Source: Leptolyngbya sp. BL0902 (GTDB taxonomy: Bacteria; Cyanobacteriota; Cyanobacteriia; Phormidesmidales; Phormidesmidaceae). Taken from it: a stretch of DNA of 64,000 bases. The position numbers were made by a program, and so were the translations under genes. Shown here piece by piece: positions 52,898 to 61,300 of the stretch (positions are counted from its first letter, which is position 1; every line of letters starts with the position of its first letter). The stretch spans positions 1,116,001 through 1,180,000 of the forward strand of contig NZ_CP046155.1 of the NCBI RefSeq assembly GCF_016403105.1, read 5' to 3'. Below the pieces are notes generated by a model that saw nothing but the letters and a program-made list of their open reading frames with translations, made no database searches and was not told the DNA's origin.

Positions 52898-54289
52898 ATG
52901 GGAATTGCCAGCATTAATCCAACCACCGGAGTCACCATTCAAGTTTTTGACGAGATTAGCGAGGCTGACCTGGAGGCCAAGTTGGCCCAGGCGGCGGAAA
53001 CGTTTTTGACCTACCGTCACACATCCTTTGACCAGCGGGCCGAATGGATGCAGGCAGCGGCTACGGTCTTGGAAAGAAACAAGCAGGCTTACGCCAAGCT
53101 GATGACCCTGGAAATGGGTAAGCCATTGGCCTCAGCGGTGGCCGAGGTGGAAAAAAGCGCCTGGGTCTGTCGGTTCTATGCCGATCACGCCGAGGACTTT
53201 TTGGCCGACGTGCCCGCCAGCACCGATGCCAGCCGCAGCCTGGTGCGCTATCAGCCCTTGGGGGCCATTTTGGCGGTGATGCCGTGGAATTTCCCCTTTT
53301 GGCAGGTGTTTCGCTTTGCGGCTCCGGCCTTGATGGCGGGGAATGTGGGCCTGTTGAAGCACGCCTCCAATGTGCCCCAGTGCGCCCTGGCCATTGAGGA
53401 GGTGTTCCAAAAGGCGGGATTCCCCACCGGGGCGTTCCAAACCTTGCTGATGGGGGCATCTCGGATTGCGGACTTAGTGGCCGATGACCGGATTAAAGCC
53501 GCTGCCTTGACTGGGAGTGAACCTGCTGGAGCGAGTCTCGCCTCGGCCTGTGGTCGCCAGATTAAAAAGACCGTCCTGGAATTGGGGGGCACCGATCCCT
53601 TTGTGGTGATGCCCAGCGCCGATTTGGATGAAGCCATTGCCGCCGCTGCCACCGCCCGGATGTTGAACAATGGCCAGTCCTGCATTGCGGCTAAGCGGTT
53701 CCTGGTTCACGAAGCCATTGCCGATGCCTTTGAAGCGGGCCTGCGGGATAAATTTGCGGCCCTGACCGTGGGCGACCCGATGGCGGAGGGCGTCACCGTG
53801 GGGCCATTGGCGACCCCCTCGATTTGCGAGGAACTGGAGCAACAGGTGAACGCTTGTCTAGACCAGGGGGCCACGGCGTTGATTGGCGGCGATGTGGCGG
53901 CGTTGAAAGCCACCTTACCCGCCGAGTTTCAAACAGGCAACTGGTTTCCGCCCACGATTTTGACCCAAATCCCCCCCGGTACCCCCGCTGACCAGGAGGA
54001 ATTCTTTGGCCCCGTGGCCCTGGTGTTTCGGGTATCCAGCTTGGACGAGGCCATCCAGATCGCCAACTCCACTCCCTTGGGGTTGGGGGCCAGCGGATGG
54101 AGCCAGGCTCCTGCCGAGCAGGAGCGGATGATCAACGAACTAGAGGCGGGGGCGGTGTTTATCAACAGCTTTGTCAAATCCGACCCCCGTTTGCCCTTTG
54201 GCGGCATCAAACGATCCGGCTATGGGCGTGAACTGGGGCGGGAGGGCATCCTGGAATTCGTCAATACCAAAACGGTTTGGGTGAAGTGA
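52898..54289 (+). CDS. gabD: Succinate-semialdehyde dehydrogenase (NAD(P)+)
   Basis: 463 residues of the aldehyde dehydrogenase superfamily. MPWNFPFWQ, the catalytic Glu in VLELGGTDPF (about 228) and the nucleophile Cys in NNGQSCIAAKRF (262) are intact. It oxidises succinic semialdehyde to succinate. The next gene encodes the matching 2-oxoglutarate decarboxylase, the same gene pair as in Synechococcus 7002, which fixes the assignment. ATG 52898 gives the family N-terminus; the longer upstream frame does not. Confidence 0.95.
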   Translation: MGIASINPTTGVTIQVFDEISEADLEAKLAQAAETFLTYRHTSFDQRAEWMQAAATVLERNKQAYAKLMTLEMGKPLASAVAEVEKSAWVCRFYADHAEDFLADVPASTDASRSLVRYQPLGAILAVMPWNFPFWQVFRFAAPALMAGNVGLLKHASNVPQCALAIEEVFQKAGFPTGAFQTLLMGASRIADLVADDRIKAAALTGSEPAGASLASACGRQIKKTVLELGGTDPFVVMPSADLDEAIAAAATARMLNNGQSCIAAKRFLVHEAIADAFEAGLRDKFAALTVGDPMAEGVTVGPLATPSICEELEQQVNACLDQGATALIGGDVAALKATLPAEFQTGNWFPPTILTQIPPGTPADQEEFFGPVALVFRVSSLDEAIQIANSTPLGLGASGWSQAPAEQERMINELEAGAVFINSFVKSDPRLPFGGIKRSGYGRELGREGILEFVNTKTVWVK

Positions 54290-54295
54290 GTTTGG

Positions 54296-54386
54296 CCCTC
54301 ACCCTAGCCCTCTCCCCGTGGGAGAGGGAACCGGAAGGATGGATCGGCCCCCCTCTCCCCCCTGGGAGAGGGGCGGGGGGTGAGGG
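54296..54386. repeat. Dispersed palindromic repeat, copy E (between the TCA-bypass genes)
   Basis: A 91-bp full copy with CCCTCACCC and GGGTGAGGG ends and two hairpins (CTCTCCCCGTGGGAGAG and CCTCTCCCCCCTGGGAGAGG). It begins six bases after the dehydrogenase stop codon. Confidence 0.93.
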
Positions 54387-54431
54387 CTTCCGAAATCAGC
54401 GCAATTGTCCGAAAACAAAACATGAGGGGCT

Positions 54432-56069
54432 ATGAATACTGCGGAATTGTTGGTTCAGTGTTTGGAAAATGAGGGTGTGGAGTACATTTTTGGCCTGCCG
54501 GGGGAGGAAAATCTCCAGCTTTTGCAAGCCCTGCGGCGGTCGTCGATTCAGTTCATTACCACCCGCCACGAGCAGGGGGCAGCGTTTATGGCCGATGTCT
54601 ACGGACGGCTGACCGGGAAGGCGGGGGTGTGCCTGTCTACCCTGGGGCCTGGGGCGACGAACCTGATGACCGGGGTGGCCGATGCCACGCTGGATCGGGC
54701 TCCGCTGGTGGCGATTACGGGCCAGGTGGGTACTGACCGGATGCACATTGAGTCGCACCAGTACCTCGACCTCGTGGCGATGTTTGCCCCGGTGACGAAG
54801 TGGAACGCCCAAATTGTGCGGCCCAGCAACACGCCGGAGATCGTCCGCAAAGCTTTCAAACTGGCCCAGACCGAAAAGCCCGGTGCCGTCCACATTGACC
54901 TACCGGAAAACATCGCCGAAATGGATGTGGAAGGCTTGCCTCTGCGGAAGGACAGCCAAGAGAAAACCTACGCCTCCCTCCAGAGCATTCAGCAGGCGGC
55001 GGTGGCGATTTCCCAGGCCAGCAACCCGATGATTTTGGTGGGCAATGGGGCGATCCGGTCTCGCTCCAGCGAAGCCCTGACGGAGTTTGCCACCCAGCTC
55101 AATATTCCTGTGGCCAACACCTTCATGGGCAAGGGCGTGATTCCCTACACCCATCCCCTGGCCCTGTGGACCTTTGGTCTCCAACAGCGGGACTTTATCG
55201 CCTGCGCCATGGAAGCGGCGGACTTAATCATCGCCGTGGGCTACGACCTGGTGGAATATTCCCCCAAACGCTGGAACCCCGATGGCAAGCTGCCGATTCT
55301 GCACATCAACCTCACCCACGCCGAGGTAGACAGCAGCTACATCCCCAAGGTGGAGGTGATTGGCGATATTTCTGATTCTCTGCACGAAATTTTGCAGCGG
55401 GTGAAGCGGCAGGATCATCCTGAACCTGCGGCCCTCAAAGTCCGCGACGAAATCCGGGCCGATTACGAGCAGTACGCCGACGACTACGGCTTTCCGGTCA
55501 AGCCCCAAAAGCTGATCTACGACCTGCGCCAAGTCCTCGGCCCCGACGACATCGTGATCTCCGATGTGGGTGCCCACAAAATGTGGATGGCCCGCAACTA
55601 CCACTGCCTGCGGCCCAACACCTGCCTGATTTCCAACGGGTTCGCGGCCATGGGCATCGCTATTCCCGGTGGGCTGGCGGCCAAGCTGGTGCATCCCAAC
55701 CGCAAGGTGGTGGCGGTGACGGGGGACGGCGGTTTTATGATGAACTGCCAAGAACTGGAAACGGCCCTGCGGATTGGCACCGCCTTTGTCACCATCATCT
55801 TCAACGACGGCGGCTACGGCCTGATCGAGTGGAAGCAGATGAACTACTATGGCGAGTCAGCCTATATCCACTTCAGCAACCCTGATTTCGTCAAGCTGGC
55901 GGAAAGCATGGGGCTGAAGGGCTATCGGGTGGAATCCACCGAAGACCTGATTCCCACCCTGAAGATGGCCCTGGAAGACAATGTCCCCGCCGTGATCGAC
56001 TGTCCGGTGGACTATCGGGAAAACCTGCTATTTAGCCAAAAAACTAAGGATCTGAGCTGTCTAATCTAA
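54432..56069 (+). CDS. ThDP-dependent 2-oxoglutarate decarboxylase (acetolactate synthase-like)
   Basis: 545 residues. It converts 2-oxoglutarate to succinic semialdehyde and CO2, replacing 2-oxoglutarate dehydrogenase in cyanobacteria. The ThDP-activating Glu is in TTRHEQGAAFMADVYGR (Glu47), the central domain follows (PMILVGNGAIRS), and the ThDP/Mg motif is GDGGFMMNCQELETALR with NDGGYGLIEW. Such proteins are often annotated as acetolactate synthase. The adjacent dehydrogenase and the absence of a small regulatory subunit gene favour the decarboxylase. A strong start context (GAGGGGCTATG) is visible. Confidence 0.93.
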   Translation: MNTAELLVQCLENEGVEYIFGLPGEENLQLLQALRRSSIQFITTRHEQGAAFMADVYGRLTGKAGVCLSTLGPGATNLMTGVADATLDRAPLVAITGQVGTDRMHIESHQYLDLVAMFAPVTKWNAQIVRPSNTPEIVRKAFKLAQTEKPGAVHIDLPENIAEMDVEGLPLRKDSQEKTYASLQSIQQAAVAISQASNPMILVGNGAIRSRSSEALTEFATQLNIPVANTFMGKGVIPYTHPLALWTFGLQQRDFIACAMEAADLIIAVGYDLVEYSPKRWNPDGKLPILHINLTHAEVDSSYIPKVEVIGDISDSLHEILQRVKRQDHPEPAALKVRDEIRADYEQYADDYGFPVKPQKLIYDLRQVLGPDDIVISDVGAHKMWMARNYHCLRPNTCLISNGFAAMGIAIPGGLAAKLVHPNRKVVAVTGDGGFMMNCQELETALRIGTAFVTIIFNDGGYGLIEWKQMNYYGESAYIHFSNPDFVKLAESMGLKGYRVESTEDLIPTLKMALEDNVPAVIDCPVDYRENLLFSQKTKDLSCLI

Positions 56070-56100
56070 CCTAGAAGATGTCAAACCTAGGTCAAGATCG

Positions 56101-57099
56101 ATGGCCATGATCACCCACGGCACCCAATCCGGCCTAAACCAAGGCTGGACATACCGAGACCGAATTACGGTGGCCCAGGCTGGGGTTTCCGTTGTGGCCT
56201 ACTATGCCGACCGCTATCGCCATTCCAGCCGGGAGGAATGGGCACAACGGTTGGCGGCGGGGCAGCTTTACCGCAATGGGCAGGCTCTTCAACGGGATGC
56301 GGTACTGGCTCCTGGGGATCACCTGGAGTACCACCGCCCTCCCTGGGTGGAGCCCTCGGTGCCGCTGGATTTCGACGTAATCTACGAAGATGCCGACCTG
56401 CTGGTCATTGTAAAACCCGCCGGGTTGCCCGTGCTGCCCGGTGGGCCATTTCTCACCCATACCCTGCTGCATCAACTGCGCCACCGCTATCCCGATGAGA
56501 CGCCCTACCCGGTTCATCGTTTGGGGCGGGGAACGTCTGGGCTGATGCTGCTGGCCCGGTCGCCCCTGGCTCGGTCGGTGCTAAGCCAACAACTACGGCA
56601 GGACACCGCCACTGCCGAGGATCCCCAAGCACCCCACCACATTGTCAAAACCTATCGTGCCCTAGCGGAACCCGGAGACTTGCCGAATCGCTTCACCCTG
56701 ACCACCCCCATCGGCCCGGTGGATCATCCCTGGCTGGGCCAAGTCTATGCCGCTAGCCCCGATGGACGCTTTGCCCTCAGCCATGGCCAGGTGATTCAGC
56801 GATCTCCCACCGCCAACCTGGTTGAGGTCACAATCCGCACGGGACGCCCCCACCAAATCCGCATTCACCTAGCGGCGGCGGGCTATCCGCTCTTGGGCGA
56901 TCCCCTCTACGGCGTAGGCGGACACCCAAAAATCCGTAGCGTTCCCGACCAGAGAATTCCCGTCCCTGGGGATTTGGGCTACTGGCTCCAGGCCCATCAC
57001 CTCACCTTGGCCCATCCCCGCACCCAAGCTCCCATGGCGTTCACCTGTCCGCTGCCTATGCCGGAGCCGGAAGCCGTCGTTGTTAGGCCATTGCCCTAG
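56101..57099 (+). CDS. RluA-family pseudouridine synthase-like protein lacking the catalytic Asp
   Basis: 332 residues. An S4-like N-terminus (SREEWAQRLAAGQLYRNGQAL) precedes the RluA catalytic fold (VIYEDADLLVIVKPAGLPV; EVTIRTGRPHQIRIHLAAAGYPLLGDPLYG). In the active-site motif it reads HRLGRGTSGL, so the Asp of HRLD is Gly142 (codon 56524-56526). A similar HRLGRGTSG form occurs, as far as I recall, in some plant members, so this may be a real subfamily. Modification activity is therefore uncertain. Confidence 0.87.
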   Translation: MAMITHGTQSGLNQGWTYRDRITVAQAGVSVVAYYADRYRHSSREEWAQRLAAGQLYRNGQALQRDAVLAPGDHLEYHRPPWVEPSVPLDFDVIYEDADLLVIVKPAGLPVLPGGPFLTHTLLHQLRHRYPDETPYPVHRLGRGTSGLMLLARSPLARSVLSQQLRQDTATAEDPQAPHHIVKTYRALAEPGDLPNRFTLTTPIGPVDHPWLGQVYAASPDGRFALSHGQVIQRSPTANLVEVTIRTGRPHQIRIHLAAAGYPLLGDPLYGVGGHPKIRSVPDQRIPVPGDLGYWLQAHHLTLAHPRTQAPMAFTCPLPMPEPEAVVVRPLP

Positions 57100-57110
57100 A
57101 AAAAAGAGGG

Positions 57111-57152
57111 TGACTAGGAGGGAGTTTAGGGAGACTGATGACTAGGAGGGAG
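57111..57152. repeat. Short direct repeat TGACTAGGAGGGAG
   Basis: Two 14-bp copies at 57111-57124 and 57139-57152 are separated by a similar GGGAGACTGA stretch. The second copy overlaps the last codons and stop of the small minus-strand gene. Confidence 0.8.
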
Positions 57153-57483
57153 ACTGTCGCCAACGCCAGCGCTGATCAAGCAGGGTTTGGCTAAGCACCC
57201 GCAGCGGCTCGTTGGTTTCTCCAGAAAACAGGGCGAAATCTACTGGCCCCCAGGTTTGTTCGGCCTGTTCGGCCAAATCTAGCAGGGCGGGGTCATCCAA
57301 AGAAATGCGGTGATTCAGCCGTAGGGTGACGAGCGGGAGACCGTTGTGGCCCGCCCCAGAAACCAGCCCCCAATCGTACTGATCGAGCAGAGACTGAAGG
57401 ACTTCACCGGAAGCCGACCGAAAGGACTCTAGTTGTTGCTGCTTCTGCTGAAGCTCTTGCAGGAGTTGGTGATCGGTTAGCAT
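57142..57483 (-). CDS. Conserved-looking hypothetical protein, 113 aa
   Basis: The N-terminus is a Gln-rich coiled-coil (DHQLLQELQQKQQQLESFR), followed by an alpha/beta region (YDWGLVSGAGHNGLPLVTLRL) and an amphipathic end. It is soluble, with no known motif. GAGGAGT lies seven bases before the ATG, which supports translation. Convergent with the RluA-like gene. Function is unknown. Confidence 0.7.
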   Translation of the reverse strand: MLTDHQLLQELQQKQQQLESFRSASGEVLQSLLDQYDWGLVSGAGHNGLPLVTLRLNHRISLDDPALLDLAEQAEQTWGPVDFALFSGETNEPLRVLSQTLLDQRWRWRQSPS

Positions 57484-57686
57484 CGTACTCCTCTGCCCAA
57501 TGACTATGTTGACCCTACCATGAGTGTAAAGGGCGGCTGGAGGTCTAGAGATAAAGACTTTCTGTTGCTATTGTGCCCTAGCCCATTGGAATCTGCCATG
57601 ATCAGCAGCATCGTGCTGAGCCCATTGCCGCGAGAATGCGGATAACTTTGTAGACTTAGCGATTGTTCGTGATTCCCCATCAGCCT

Positions 57687-57896
57687 ATGTCTTCCTTTGA
57701 CCACATCAAGCTCGATCAGTTCCTCAAGCAAATGCAGGTGGTAGCCAGTGGTGGCCAAGCCAAGGTCATGGTGCAGGGGGGAGAAGTCCAGGTCAACGGC
57801 GAGGTGGAGATCCGCCGGGGCCGTAAGTTGGTTAACGGCGACCGGGTGGAGGTGGCCGGGGAGGTTTTTACAGTAGATCTACAAGGGTTACTTTAG
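57687..57896 (+). CDS. S4-domain RNA-binding protein (YbcJ/YaaA-like)
   Basis: 69 residues, almost entirely one S4 domain (IKLDQFLKQMQVVASGGQAK, VQVNGEVEIRRGRKLVNGD, VEVAGEVFTV). Small stand-alone S4 proteins bind structured RNA, probably in ribosome assembly or rescue. ATG 57687 is chosen over an upstream TTG. The last four codons plus stop are the first unit of a 12-mer repeat. Confidence 0.9.
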   Translation: MSSFDHIKLDQFLKQMQVVASGGQAKVMVQGGEVQVNGEVEIRRGRKLVNGDRVEVAGEVFTVDLQGLL

Positions 57897-57920
57897 GGAT
57901 TACTTTAGGGGTTACTTTAA
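57885..57920 (+). repeat. 12-mer triplication of the S4 gene's last codons and stop
   Basis: GGGTTACTTTAG, GGATTACTTTAG and GGGTTACTTTAA follow each other in frame, each reading Gly-Leu-Leu-stop. The gene thus ends in three tandem copies of its own terminus. Confidence 0.93.
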
Positions 57921-58062
57921 GGCGACCTCCAGGTTGCATGGGGGCGAATCGGGAAAGCTTTGGGGGGAAATCCAGCGCTGCACCGTACCCTCATGCGTCC
58001 ATGGATCCGCGAATCCAATGCTGAATCTAGATACGCTCTAGACACTATGAGGAAAGCAAGCA

Positions 58063-58680
58063 ATGGCCGACTGTGGATGTCACGTGGAGGCGCAAACCGC
58101 TGCCCAGCGACGGGTGCTGGTGTGGCTGTTGCTGATTAACGCCACCATGTTTGTAGCCGAGGGCCTGGTGGGCTGGTGGGCACAATCCACCGCCCTAACT
58201 GCGGATGCGCTGGATATGCTAGCCGATGCCACCGTCTACGGCATTTCACTCTATGCGGTGGGGCGGAACCAGAGCCACAAACGGCGGGCAGCAAGGCTGA
58301 GCGGCTATTTCCAGATCGCCCTCGCAGCGGTGGTGCTAGGGGATGTTCTGCGTCGATTTTGGGTGGGCAGCGATCCTCAGTCGGTGCTGATGGCGGTTGC
58401 GGGGGCAGTGGCCTTGGTGGCCAATGTGGTTTGCCTGGTGCTGATTGCCCGTCACCGCCAAGGGGAAATTCACATGCGGGCCAGCTGGATCTTCTCGCGC
58501 AACGATGTGTTGGCCAACCTGGGGGTTATCCTCGCAGCGGGGCTGGTGGCTTGGTGGCAATCCCCTTGGCCCGACTTAGTCATTGGGCTGGCAATTACTC
58601 TGCTGGTGCTGTGGGGGGGCTTCACCATCCTCAAAGAGACGACCCTAGCCCCTGATGCCAAGTCCCCCAAGTCTCCCTAG
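58063..58680 (+). CDS. Short cation-diffusion-facilitator-type transporter
   Basis: 205 residues with about six hydrophobic helices of the CDF membrane domain (LLLINATMFVAEGLVGWWA; ALTADALDMLADATVYGIS with the Asp-containing metal site; IFSRNDVLANLGVILAAG). The usual ~90-residue cytoplasmic domain is absent, and the protein ends shortly after the last helix. The N-terminus has a Cys/His pair (CGCH) that could bind metal. GAGGAAAGCAAGCA gives a good start context. The substrate is unknown; Zn, Co or Ni are usual in the family. Confidence 0.85.
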   Translation: MADCGCHVEAQTAAQRRVLVWLLLINATMFVAEGLVGWWAQSTALTADALDMLADATVYGISLYAVGRNQSHKRRAARLSGYFQIALAAVVLGDVLRRFWVGSDPQSVLMAVAGAVALVANVVCLVLIARHRQGEIHMRASWIFSRNDVLANLGVILAAGLVAWWQSPWPDLVIGLAITLLVLWGGFTILKETTLAPDAKSPKSP

Positions 58681-58822
58681 TCCCCCTATCCTGGGCTGTC
58701 CATAGCCATGGTTCTACACAGCATTCTTAAATTGCTGCTGGAATTTACCGAAGAATTTACCCAAACGTCCGGCCTTAACCGGAACAATGGGGACGAGAGT
58801 TTTACCATCACGGAGTATCGCC

Positions 58823-59272
58823 ATGGGCCTGCCCAATTTGCTACAGAACGACGCTACCCGCATCAGCCTGATCCACGCCTGTGCTGACTTGATTGATACC
58901 CAGGTCTCCAGCAAGGGAGGTCTGGGTGGCATGGCCCTCAAGGCGGCCTATGGGGTGGTGAAGGGAATCGGGCCAGACTATGTACCGGGGGCCGTCGAGC
59001 GATTGTTGCCATCGGTTTTGACCGCATTGGATCCCCTCTGGAGTGAGGGGGTATCCACCGGAGACCCTGCCGCCTACCTCCAGGAACAAAGCACCCGTAC
59101 CGCCGATAGTCTGCTCAGCGTCACTGATGCCCGCATTGCCAACAGCAGCAATGGCCTGATCAAAACCACCTACCAACGGCTGCGCCAGTCCGTAAAGGGC
59201 GATGTGGAGGCAGCGGTACCCGGTTTGGCCAAAATTTTGGCCACCCATGCTGTCCAAGCCTTGCCCCAGTAA
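58823..59272 (+). CDS. Conserved hypothetical protein (DUF6918-like)
   Basis: 149 residues, helical, with ADLIDTQVSSKGGLGGMALKAAYGVVKGI and VPGAVERLLPSVLTALDPLW. The pattern resembles the uncharacterised DUF6918 group found in actinobacteria and cyanobacteria, but the match is from memory of the pattern only. ATG 58823 follows GGAG at nine bases. Function is unknown. Confidence 0.7.
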   Translation: MGLPNLLQNDATRISLIHACADLIDTQVSSKGGLGGMALKAAYGVVKGIGPDYVPGAVERLLPSVLTALDPLWSEGVSTGDPAAYLQEQSTRTADSLLSVTDARIANSSNGLIKTTYQRLRQSVKGDVEAAVPGLAKILATHAVQALPQ

Positions 59273-59349
59273 GAGCGCAGCAAATCTCAAGTCCACGCTT
59301 TGAGTTCTCCAGCTCTCGCCCCCGACCCCTCTCCCATCAGGGAAAGGCT

Positions 59350-61074
59350 TTACAGTCCCAAATCGGCCCTGGCTTGGGCGGCAGCAGGCAGCACTAAATC
59401 ATCGGGTAAGTCTTCCCAGGCGGTTTGCCCCACTTGGGCATAAAAGGTGCTGTCGTAGGGACGGGTACGAACCACGACGGGCATGGGCACCGCATGGCCA
59501 AGGATCAGCGCCTGTTGTTTAGAGTCCAACTTAGCGAGAACAGAGCGCAAATTTTGACCGCCAGAAACCCCGGTAAAGATAGCGTCAATGTCCTTTTCGT
59601 CGTTGAGCAGGGCAGTGATGCGGGTGCCAATTTGGGACATCACTTCGTTGTCAATGCCGGAGGGCCGCTGATCCACCACTAATAGGGTAACAAAGTACTT
59701 CCGCATCTCCCGCGCAATGGTGCCAAAAATGGTTTGTTTGGCGGTGGCAGGGTCGAGGAAACGATGGGCTTCTTCGATGGTAATCATCAGTTGACGAGGA
59801 CGATCTACCGGGTTTTTGGTCTGCAAAAATCGGTCGGCCTTATGGACATAGCTGGCATGGATTCGCCGCGCAATCACATTAGTCGCCAGCATATAGGCCA
59901 GCATTGTAGACTGGGAGCCAAATTCTACAACGACATGCTGCCCTTCGTCTAATGCGGCCAGAATCTTGTTGACATAATTCGTTGTGCTGGTATTTCGTAA
60001 ATACTTCAAATCTGCTAGACGAGTTAGTTTTCGTTGCAGGGCCATAATGGAAGACTTGCTGCCCATTTTGGTTTCGCAAAACTCCTGGATTTCCTCATTC
60101 GTCATCATCAATAGACGGTTAATCCAAGACTTGCCAAACTCGTTACGGAGGATAATCGCGTTTTCTAAACTCGCCTCAGAAAGGTTGAGTTCTCCTCGCA
60201 CCAAGGCTAAATCTTCTACATCAATTTGGTCAAAGCCGATAAATAATTCCTGGGCATCGTTTACTCCTCGGCGCTGGGTAGAGTCTGGATCGAGGGTAAA
60301 GATTTGCACTTGTCCAGGAAACAGTTGTCGTAGCCCTTTGACTGTACTAAAGTGCTTGCCCTCGCTAACGGCCTCCCAACCGTATTCTGAGTGCATGTCA
60401 AAAATGAGGTTAACCGCCGCTCCCCGCTGGATGGTACCCGCTAAGAGCAGCCTGGTCAGAAAGGACTTTCCAGTACCCGATTTACCAAAAATACCGTTGC
60501 TGCGCTCCACAAATCGATCTAAATCTAAACAAACAGGCACCTCCATATCAATCGGCTGACCAATGGCAAAATTACGCCGATGGGGATCATCCTCCCAACC
60601 AAAAATGATCCGAAAATCCCGCTTGCTGGCTTCGTAGACCTGGCTAAAGTGGGCTGGAATGGTCTTCACCGGGAGCAGATCGACCTCTGCACTGCTCTGC
60701 GCCACATAGCTGCCCCCGCCATCCTGGACAGCATTATTTCGGCCTCTGCTTCCTGATCCCTGTTCCCTAGTTCGTGTGTCCTCCGTAAACATCAGCATAG
60801 GAATTAAGCTCAAGGTTCCGTAGGTACCCGTACCCGCCAACACCTCCTGCAAAAAGAGATTTTCCGGTTCTGGGGGATGGGCCAAGATTCGCTGACTTCC
60901 TGTCCCCAAGGCCACGTCGGTCAGCATACAAAAGAACTGAGATCGCCGTCCCCGCACCACCAAAAACTTACCCACCCGCATCTCCTCCACCGAAATATCA
61001 GGATGCAGGCGGATTTCAAGCCCTTGACTAAGGGAGCCTTGAATGACCGAACCGAGGGGATGGGGTGTCGTCAT
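59350..61074 (-). CDS. HerA-like ATPase (DUF87)
   Basis: 574 residues. An N-terminal HAS-barrel-like domain (GSVIQGSLSQGLEIRL; VGKFLVVRG) precedes a FtsK/HerA-type ATPase with Walker A GIFGKSGTGKSFLTRLL, Walker B QLMITIEEAHRFLD and an arginine-rich end (VVVRTRPYDSTF). HerA acts with the nuclease NurA in DNA end processing in archaea; cyanobacterial members are uncharacterised. No NurA gene is adjacent in the window. An unusual low-complexity insert (TREQGSGSRGRNN) lies at about 101-115. It is divergent from the second kinase gene. Confidence 0.88.
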   Translation of the reverse strand: MTTPHPLGSVIQGSLSQGLEIRLHPDISVEEMRVGKFLVVRGRRSQFFCMLTDVALGTGSQRILAHPPEPENLFLQEVLAGTGTYGTLSLIPMLMFTEDTRTREQGSGSRGRNNAVQDGGGSYVAQSSAEVDLLPVKTIPAHFSQVYEASKRDFRIIFGWEDDPHRRNFAIGQPIDMEVPVCLDLDRFVERSNGIFGKSGTGKSFLTRLLLAGTIQRGAAVNLIFDMHSEYGWEAVSEGKHFSTVKGLRQLFPGQVQIFTLDPDSTQRRGVNDAQELFIGFDQIDVEDLALVRGELNLSEASLENAIILRNEFGKSWINRLLMMTNEEIQEFCETKMGSKSSIMALQRKLTRLADLKYLRNTSTTNYVNKILAALDEGQHVVVEFGSQSTMLAYMLATNVIARRIHASYVHKADRFLQTKNPVDRPRQLMITIEEAHRFLDPATAKQTIFGTIAREMRKYFVTLLVVDQRPSGIDNEVMSQIGTRITALLNDEKDIDAIFTGVSGGQNLRSVLAKLDSKQQALILGHAVPMPVVVRTRPYDSTFYAQVGQTAWEDLPDDLVLPAAAQARADLGL

Positions 61075-61300
61075 AACAGATTTTGTTTAGTACAAGAATA
61101 CCTCAGTTCACGAAACTTGCCTAGTCCGTGGTTCTAAACTCGTAGAATAACGGACTCAGTCTGCCCAGCCTATATGTCTCAATAGGTACAATAAAGATAC
61201 AATCCTTAGCTGCATCTCAAACAGGTATTTTTTCAATCAAAATGCCTGTATAACTACCCCAAAGTTACTCAAAGCTGAAATCTTAGTTCAAAGGTCAACG

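Noticed and set aside
54432-56069. Acetolactate synthase large subunit
   Set aside because: Neighbouring succinate-semialdehyde dehydrogenase and no small subunit gene favour 2-oxoglutarate decarboxylase; a search for a separate ilvB would settle it.
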